Below are positions 59,107-64,000 of a stretch of DNA of 64,000 bases, piece by piece. Below the pieces are notes generated by a model. The model was not told the DNA's origin. It made no database searches and was given only the letters and a program-made list of their open reading frames with translations. The first letter of the stretch is position 1, and every line of letters starts with the position of its first letter. Origin of the DNA: Ga0077555 sp033764055 (GTDB taxonomy: Bacteria > Pseudomonadota > Alphaproteobacteria > Rhizobiales > Hyphomicrobiaceae); the NCBI GenBank assembly GCA_033764055.1, contig JANRJI010000151.1, positions 1-64,000 of the forward strand, read 5' to 3'. Both the position numbers and the translations under genes were made by a program.

Positions 59107-60606
59107 TCAGTTCGGGCGATACCCATCGAGCACGATGAAGCGCACGTGACGCGGCGTGCCGAGGCCGGCGGGCACCGCTTCCTCGCGGACCGTCGCTGCG
59201 CTGCCGAAACGCCCGGTGATGCGATCGCTGTCTCGCCTGGTTGCGACCAGAAGCAGCGGCGTCTGCCTGGCGCCGGCAAATGGGCGCGACATCTCGTAAT
59301 GGTCGAGAGGCCGGGGGCCGTCGCGCCAGGCGACGATCGGCGTCTTCTCGTGACGGAGATAGTAGAGCAGGGAGGCTGTCACCGCCCGGTCGTCGGTCAT
59401 CACCGCGAGAACCGGCCGTCCCGCGGCCCTGGCTTCGGCCACCACCCTGGCCGTTCGCTCGCCGAGCTCGGACCAGCCGAGCGTTCGCTGAAAGGGATCG
59501 CCGGCGAGCGGCACGATGAAGCGGCCCGCCGCCGCGGTGCCGGCCATGAGCACTGCCATGACCGCGAGGTGGAGACCGAGCGATGCCCTCAGCCAACGGC
59601 TGAGCCCCAGCCGGAGAAGCACGGCCGGGACCAGGACGCTGCCCGCGACGTAGGCGGTGGCCGCCCAATTGGCGTGTGCGCGTGAGACGAAAGCCTGCGC
59701 CGTGATCGCCGCCAGAACGGGCAACGTGAGGCACAGGAGCAGCCGGTCGCTCGGCCGGGCGCCTTCGACCCATGCTCTGCGGCAGATCAGCGCCAGACCT
59801 GCGAGGAGGATTGGACCGAACACCGCGAGCTGCGCGCCGATGAACTCGAGCCCCTTGCCCGGGTGGATGAGACTGCCGGTCCATTTGGCATTGTCGGCGG
59901 TGTGGGCGAACGTGGCGAATTTATTGGCCGCGTTCCAGGCGAGGTTCGGCACGATCATCGCGAGGCCGAGGCCCATTCCCAGCCATAGCCTCGGATCTCG
60001 CAGCAGCGCGCGTGCCGACGGCGTCACCAGAAGATAGATCGCCAGCGACGCCGGCAGGAAAGCCATCGCATATTTCGCATTGAGGCCCAGGCCCAGTCCA
60101 ACTCCGAGCGCCAGCGCCGGCATCCAGCCCCGTCGCTCCTGAAGCAGGCCCACGAGCCCAAGGACCGCCAGCGCCCAACCGAAGAGGAGAGGAACATCCG
60201 TCGACACGATGCCGGCCGACAGCGAGACACCCGGCAGAGTGGCGAAGGTCAGCGCGGCCCACAGCCCCGTCTCCTCGTCGTAGAGTCGACGCCCGATGAG
60301 GAACAGAATGCCCGCCGTCGCCGTGTGCATGAGAGGAGCCGACAGGCGCACACAGAAGCTGCTGTCTCCGCAGAGCGACGTCGTGGCGCCGATCAGGGCC
60401 GCGATCAGCGGAGGCTTCGAGTAGTAGCCGAACGCCGGCTCTTGCGCCCAGGTCCAGTATTGCGCCTCGTCGAAAAACAGATCGGTACCATTGAAAGCCA
60501 GAGCGAGCAGCCGGAGTGCGAGCAGCGCGGCGAGTGCGGCCCATATCAGCGGCGCCGCAGCGGGACGGGCGAGCCCCGGCGCAGCCATGGCAACGGACCG
60601 TCTCAT
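59107..60606 (-). CDS. Glycosyltransferase family 39-type (ArnT/PMT-like) membrane enzyme
   Basis: A 499-residue GT-C fold enzyme. It has a polytopic membrane part and the GT39/ArnT-type first loop ALAFNGTDLFFDEAQYWTWA then GYYSKPPLIAALIGATTS, with the catalytic acid pair DEAQ. Such enzymes transfer sugars from polyprenyl phosphate to proteins, lipid A or glycans on the periplasmic side. About ten membrane helices, then a soluble C-terminal domain (from about residue 380). Start 60606 or 60588. Divergent from the GT2 gene that could make its donor. Confidence 0.85.
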   Translation of the reverse strand: MRRSVAMAAPGLARPAAAPLIWAALAALLALRLLALAFNGTDLFFDEAQYWTWAQEPAFGYYSKPPLIAALIGATTSLCGDSSFCVRLSAPLMHTATAGILFLIGRRLYDEETGLWAALTFATLPGVSLSAGIVSTDVPLLFGWALAVLGLVGLLQERRGWMPALALGVGLGLGLNAKYAMAFLPASLAIYLLVTPSARALLRDPRLWLGMGLGLAMIVPNLAWNAANKFATFAHTADNAKWTGSLIHPGKGLEFIGAQLAVFGPILLAGLALICRRAWVEGARPSDRLLLCLTLPVLAAITAQAFVSRAHANWAATAYVAGSVLVPAVLLRLGLSRWLRASLGLHLAVMAVLMAGTAAAGRFIVPLAGDPFQRTLGWSELGERTARVVAEARAAGRPVLAVMTDDRAVTASLLYYLRHEKTPIVAWRDGPRPLDHYEMSRPFAGARQTPLLLVATRRDSDRITGRFGSAATVREEAVPAGLGTPRHVRFIVLDGYRPN

Positions 60607-60937
60607 CGGCGATTGCGACCCATACGCGGAGAGCCCTCGTTGATCGCCGGCTACGCACCGGCCGACCCGGGTCCCGTGAGGAACGTCGAGCCAGTGCAGC
60701 AGCGATTGCTGGCGGTGGACAACCGCGCCCAGGTTGGGCCGTGGTTTCCCTCGTTGCCCAGATTGTGGCTCATTTACCGCGTTGTGTGCAGTTGCGAAAG
60801 CCCGTTGTTGCGTCAGCTCGGCGCATGGGCTTGCGTCGGCGCCTGTGACATGCGGAATCGGGTGGGTCCGATTGGAATCGGTCCGAGCTGCCTGCTCGGC
60901 GACGGCTACGTCATCTTGGAGAAAGGGCGGCGCGGCA
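60607..60937. other. Divergent intergenic region GT39-GT2
   Basis: 331 bases without a supported gene. GGAATCGG occurs twice near 60854 and 60871. Likely divergent promoters, but no reliable -35/-10 pair was identified. Confidence 0.4.
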
Positions 60938-61747
60938 ATGCGTGTCTCTGTCGTCATCCCCGCCCTCAACGAGGCCGGCAATATCGGACGCCTTGTCGAG
61001 GAGACCTACGCCGTAGTGCCTGCCGAGATGCTCGGCGAGGTCATCGTCGTGGACGATTGCAGCGAGGACACCACCGGCGCCGAGGTCAAGACGCTGATCG
61101 CGCGCGGCACCCTGCCCGGCCTGCGTTACCTGCGCCACGGCGCGAGGAGCGGCCAGAGCGCGGCCATGCGCACCGGCATCCTCGCGGCCACTAGCCCCGT
61201 GATCGCCACAATGGATGGCGACGGCCAGAACGACCCGGCCGACATCAGCCGGCTGATCGGCCGTCTCGCGGCCCCGGGTAGCAAGGGCCCGGCCCTGGTC
61301 GGCGGCATCCGCACCGACCGCAAGGCCGAAGGCTCCAAGCGCATTGCCTCACGTTTCGCCAACTGGTTGCGGGACCGGGTCCTCAAGGACGACTGCCCGG
61401 ACACGGGTTGCGGGATCAAGGCCTATTGGCGGGAGGCGTTTCTCAGGCTGCCGTATTTCACCTCGATGCACCGCTACTTGCCGGCCCTGTTCCTGAGCTA
61501 CGGTCACGAGGTCGCCTACGAGCCCGTCAATGACCGACCGAGAGTGGCTGGCAAGTCGAAATACACCAATCTCGGCCGTGCCCTGGTCGGGGTTTATGAT
61601 CTCGTCGGCGTTGCCTGGCTGCGTCGGCGAACGACGGTGCCCGCCATCATCGAGGATTTGCCGGAGGGCCGTCAGGTTTCCGATCTGTCGAGCCGGCTGA
61701 GGAGGGTCGACGGTCCCCGCCGCTCTGGCGGAATCGACAAGCCATGA
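60938..61747 (+). CDS. Glycosyltransferase family 2, polyprenyl-phosphate sugar synthase-like
   Basis: A 269-residue GT2 enzyme of the dolichol-phosphate mannose synthase type. It has the nucleotide-sugar motif VSVVIPALNEAGNIGRLVEE, the acidic DDC (EVIVVDDCSEDTTG), the catalytic DGDGQNDP and the PDTGCGIKAYWREAFLRLP acceptor motif. There is no C-terminal membrane helix. It would make a polyprenyl-phosphate-sugar donor at the inner membrane. The ATG at 60938 follows GAGAAAGGG. Next is the LABN gene on the same strand (46 bp). Confidence 0.9.
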   Translation: MRVSVVIPALNEAGNIGRLVEETYAVVPAEMLGEVIVVDDCSEDTTGAEVKTLIARGTLPGLRYLRHGARSGQSAAMRTGILAATSPVIATMDGDGQNDPADISRLIGRLAAPGSKGPALVGGIRTDRKAEGSKRIASRFANWLRDRVLKDDCPDTGCGIKAYWREAFLRLPYFTSMHRYLPALFLSYGHEVAYEPVNDRPRVAGKSKYTNLGRALVGVYDLVGVAWLRRRTTVPAIIEDLPEGRQVSDLSSRLRRVDGPRRSGGIDKP

Positions 61748-61793
61748 GCTGCTGTCGCCACCATTGGTCGTTTGTCGGAGGAGAGGGCGTCTC

Positions 61794-62132
61794 ATGAGCC
61801 TCACGCAGCTCGGAGCCTGGTGGGCGTCCATCTCCACCGCGGAGTTGATCTGGCTCGCCGTCGGCTTTGTCGCGCAACTCATGTTCTCCATGCGATTCAT
61901 CATTCAATGGATCGCGAGCGAGCGAGCGCGCGCGTCCATCGTGCCGGAGGTCTTCTGGTATTTCTCCGTGGCCGGTGGGGCACTCTTGTTCGCCTACGCG
62001 GTCTACCGCCTGGATCCGGTGTTCATGCTCGGACAGGGCTCGGGCCTGCTGATCTATGCGCGCAATATCCACCTGATCTGGCAGGAGAAGGCGAGAGATG
62101 GCCGCGTCGGCGACGCCACACGGGCGTCGTAG
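61794..62132 (+). CDS. LABN-domain (lipid A biosynthesis N-terminal) membrane protein
   Basis: A 112-residue protein with three hydrophobic segments and the LABN signature: LIWLAVGFVAQLMFSMRFII, QWIASERARASIVPEVFWYF and YAVYRLDPVFMLGQGSGLLI then YARNIHLIW. The domain occurs alone next to GT2 and GT39 genes and is thought to help polyprenyl-linked glycan transfer. GGAGGAG lies 10 nt before the ATG at 61794. Confidence 0.9.
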   Translation: MSLTQLGAWWASISTAELIWLAVGFVAQLMFSMRFIIQWIASERARASIVPEVFWYFSVAGGALLFAYAVYRLDPVFMLGQGSGLLIYARNIHLIWQEKARDGRVGDATRAS

Positions 62133-62302
62133 ACGACGCGGCCGGGCGTCGCCACCCTGCTCCCCATCGCTCGGCCGGAGAGCACGGCTGCACTTATGCC
62201 GTTGACGGCCGTCCTCCAACCCGCGATGAAGTTGGCGCTCACCGCCCTTGGACGCGGTGTCGATGCAGGAACCGGCTGCGCGACGAAGGAGACGCGCAAG
62301 AC

Positions 62303-63115
62303 ATGGCGACGACGGACGCCCGTGGCCGGCCTGGATGCGTCGATCATGACGCCGCATGGCGGCAACCGTCTCTGGTCGAGCTGCTCGGTCGGCCGCTGCC
62401 GGAGTTGGGCCTGCTGGATCGCTCACTCACACGTCTCGTCTCCTACTGCGTGCTGCATCGTTTTCGCTCGATCTCCGGCCTGCAGCACGTCGCCGCGACG
62501 GCCGATCCATTCATTCTCGCGCTCAATCATTCGACCCGGCTCGAGGCACTGGCCTTGCCGGCTCTGCTCATGTATCACCGGGACGGCCGTAGAGTTCACT
62601 TTCTCGCTGACTGGAATTTCCAGATGATTCCGGGCGTTGGTCTCCTGTATCGCCGGTCCGGCGCGATCGTCGTGACGCGTAAGTCGGCGCGTCCACGCTT
62701 CCTCAACGTGCTGAAGCCCCTCTACGCCCATGCCGAGCCGTCACTCGAGCGCGCGCGCACGCATCTGAAGTCCGGAAATAGTGTCGGCATCTTTCCCGAG
62801 GGCACGGTGAATCGGGACCCCGAGCGTCTGCTCCGAGGCCGCCTCGGGGCAGCCCGCCTGTCCCTCGAGACAGGCGTGCCGATTGTTGCGGGTGGTATCC
62901 GTGTCGTCGGCGGTACACCGGAGCGGCCCATCCTGGACCTCGCGTTCGGTGCCCCGATTCGGCCGCCCCGGGCGGTGCCAGGTCATGCGGCCTCCGACAA
63001 GGCTGCGAGTGCTGACGTAAGACTGTGGCACTCGCAGATTATGACAGAGATTGCGCGACTCTCGGGAAAGGCCTGGGAGCCACTTCCACAGGAGCCCCGC
63101 CATGGGACGCCATGA
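62303..63115 (+). CDS. PlsC-like acyltransferase
   Basis: A 270-residue glycerolipid acyltransferase of the PlsC family. The first acceptor motif is ALNHSTRLEALALPALLM, in which the usual NHxxxxD is NHSTRLE (Glu for Asp); the glycerol-phosphate-binding motif is FPEGTVNRDPERL. There is no clear membrane helix, as in several soluble PlsC-like proteins. The last 14 bases overlap the next gene. It follows the LABN gene by 170 bp on the same strand. Confidence 0.87.
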   Translation: MATTDARGRPGCVDHDAAWRQPSLVELLGRPLPELGLLDRSLTRLVSYCVLHRFRSISGLQHVAATADPFILALNHSTRLEALALPALLMYHRDGRRVHFLADWNFQMIPGVGLLYRRSGAIVVTRKSARPRFLNVLKPLYAHAEPSLERARTHLKSGNSVGIFPEGTVNRDPERLLRGRLGAARLSLETGVPIVAGGIRVVGGTPERPILDLAFGAPIRPPRAVPGHAASDKAASADVRLWHSQIMTEIARLSGKAWEPLPQEPRHGTP

Positions 63116-63758
63116 ACGCTCGATCACGCGCCGTGTCACCGACGAGGCCGAGCGTCAGCAGGTGATCGAGGTCCTCCGGCAAACCTACGCGAGGGAGAAG
63201 GGCTGGATCGTCGAGCCCGAGAGCCAGATCCCGGCGTCGGACCTGACCAAGGACAATATCGCCTGGTTCGTCACCACGATGAATGGCGAGCCTGTCGGCG
63301 TGCTGCGCATCCTGTTCGATCCGCCGGTCGAGCAGTACGCCAAGTACAGCCTCAAGCTGATCGACCCGAGCTTCAAGGTCGAGGAGATGATCGCCAACTC
63401 GCGCATAGCCGAGGTCGGCCGATTCGCGGTGGTAGCCAAGCGGCGCGGCCGGTTCACGGTAGCGACCAGCCTGATGAGCGCCGCCTTCAGCGAGATCATT
63501 GCGCGCGGCTACACGCACCTCGTCACCGATGTCTTCGAGGACGATCCGCACAGCCCTTACGGCTTCCATACTCGGGTCATCGGGTTCCGCCCCATCGCCA
63601 CACACGATGTGGGCGAGCTGATGAGCCGGAGCCGGCGGATTACTCTCGTGCTCGACATCAAGGCTGCTTACCGGCGGCTCAAGGAGCACAGCCGTTGGCT
63701 GTTCGTGGCGCTCACCAGCAACTGGTCGGAGCGGATGCACCACAAGGCGATGGGCTGA
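63102..63758 (+). CDS. GNAT-type N-acyltransferase, FeeM/autoinducer-synthase-like
   Basis: A 218-residue GNAT-fold protein. Visible features are RRVTDEAERQQVIEVLRQTY, WFVTTMNGEPVGVLRILFDP, RIAEVGRFAVVAKRRGRFTV and ARGYTHLVTDVFEDDPHSPY, which resemble the N-acyl amino acid/N-acylhomoserine-lactone synthase group that uses acyl-ACP or acyl-CoA donors. The product could be an N-acyl amino acid or a lysolipid. The start overlaps the PlsC stop by 14 bp, so the two are coupled, like OlsB/OlsA in ornithine lipid synthesis. Confidence 0.75.
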   Translation: MGRHERSITRRVTDEAERQQVIEVLRQTYAREKGWIVEPESQIPASDLTKDNIAWFVTTMNGEPVGVLRILFDPPVEQYAKYSLKLIDPSFKVEEMIANSRIAEVGRFAVVAKRRGRFTVATSLMSAAFSEIIARGYTHLVTDVFEDDPHSPYGFHTRVIGFRPIATHDVGELMSRSRRITLVLDIKAAYRRLKEHSRWLFVALTSNWSERMHHKAMG

Positions 63759-63821
63759 TCGCCCACTGTGAAAGATTTCCCGAGCGGTGAAGGTCGCCGG
63801 GGCCGGCGATTGCCCGGCTGC

Positions 63822-63856
63822 GGAGATGCGGTGCGGTCTCCCGCCCCCGCATCTCC
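63822..63856. terminator. Possible bidirectional hairpin terminator
   Basis: GGAGATGCGG and CCGCATCTCC form a 10-bp stem with a 15-base loop between the rightward N-acyltransferase and the leftward sulfhydrylase-type gene. No T-run is present on either side. Confidence 0.4.
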
Positions 63857-63865
63857 TTCCAGTTG

Positions 63866-64000
63866 CTATGCGGTTGCCTTGGCCAGCGCCTGATCGAGGT
63901 CGGCGATGATGTCCGCCGCATCCTCGAGGCCGATCGACAGCCGCACGACGTCGTCGCCGGCCCCCGCCGCAGCCCGCTGCTCCTTGGTCAGCTGGCTGTG
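63866..64000 (-). CDS. O-acetylhomoserine sulfhydrylase-type PLP enzyme, C-terminal end only
   Basis: Partial gene running off the right edge: 44 codons plus stop are inside. They read HSQLTKEQRAAAGAG then DDVVRLSIGLEDAADIIADL and DQALAKATA. THSQL-x-x-EQ with VRLS-x-GLE-x-x-x-D-I-x-x-DLDQAL is the standard C-terminus of O-acetylhomoserine (thiol)-lyase/Cys-Met metabolism enzymes that use pyridoxal phosphate. It transcribes leftward. Homocysteine formation is likely; the exact enzyme is not separable from 44 residues. Confidence 0.85.
   Translation of the reverse strand, partial: HSQLTKEQRAAAGAGDDVVRLSIGLEDAADIIADLDQALAKATA

Noticed and set aside
60854..60880. GGAATCGG direct repeat as operator
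   Set aside because: Only eight bases, no symmetry, no regulator nearby.
1..64000. CRISPR arrays, rRNA operons, intact insertion sequences or prophage genes
   Set aside because: No regularly spaced repeats, rRNA-like sequence, transposase or phage structural gene was seen.

Overview
The window is a dense, high-GC chromosomal segment from an alphaproteobacterium, most likely Hyphomicrobiales (Rhizobiales). The evidence is gene content and order: lnt, an XRE regulator, metK and trmB; speD with speE; rbfA, truB, rpsO and pnp; ftsE and ftsX beside hpt and a CpdR-like receiver; DUF3309-type small proteins; and many acyl-CoA enzymes. The species cannot be named from sequence alone. No rRNA, tRNA, CRISPR array, prophage or intact insertion sequence was found.

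Layout. 0-10.4 kb, minus strand: trmB, two VOC proteins, metK with a clear intrinsic terminator, an XRE regulator, lnt, spermidine synthase, AdoMet decarboxylase and an AsmA-family protein. 10.6-17.8 kb: FSA-type transaldolase, a TTC38/StaR-like TPR protein, acyl-CoA synthetase, quinone oxidoreductase, a strong small-RNA candidate, a class III CoA-transferase and a GNAT enzyme. 18.1-23.8 kb: rbfA, truB, rpsO and pnp, with a REP-like repeat pair between rbfA and truB, then a WecA/MraY-family transferase. 23.8-35.4 kb is the most accessory-like part: SDR, amidohydrolase, a frameshifted GIY-YIG gene bracketed by inverted copies of a palindromic repeat, a lower-GC island with a cytoplasmic trypsin-like peptidase, more REP-like repeats, otnC/otnK for four-carbon sugar acids, an MFS carrier, a cupin, and a TctC-type binding protein divergent from an IclR regulator with clear palindromic operators.

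35.7-47.4 kb: Baeyer-Villiger-type monooxygenase, an EamA exporter divergent from an HxlR regulator with paired operators, a site-2 protease, a PimC/PimD-like acyl-CoA dehydrogenase pair, three small or membrane proteins, ftsX and ftsE, hpt and a CpdR-like receiver. 47.4-53.8 kb: a secreted protein of seven cysteine-pair repeats, small conserved proteins, a cold-shock protein, a three-gene operon of EVE protein and two paralogous methyltransferases, and CreA. 54-64 kb: an enolase-superfamily enzyme, a second CoA-transferase, an HtrA homologue that has lost all three catalytic residues, 3-hydroxybutyrate dehydrogenase, a lipid/glycan set (GT39 divergent from GT2, a LABN membrane protein, a PlsC acyltransferase and an N-acyltransferase), and the 3' end of an O-acetylhomoserine sulfhydrylase-type gene at the right edge.

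Functional threads. metK, speD and speE supply and consume AdoMet for polyamine synthesis. The acyl-CoA synthetase, two CoA-transferases, paired dehydrogenases and 3-hydroxybutyrate dehydrogenase point to broad acid catabolism. The features least explained by known genes are the C-loop small RNA (15.63-15.72 kb), the GIY-YIG/palindrome unit (26.5-27.0 kb), the dead HtrA (57.3 kb), the cysteine-repeat protein (47.7 kb), and the acyltransferase/glycosyltransferase cluster (59-63.8 kb).
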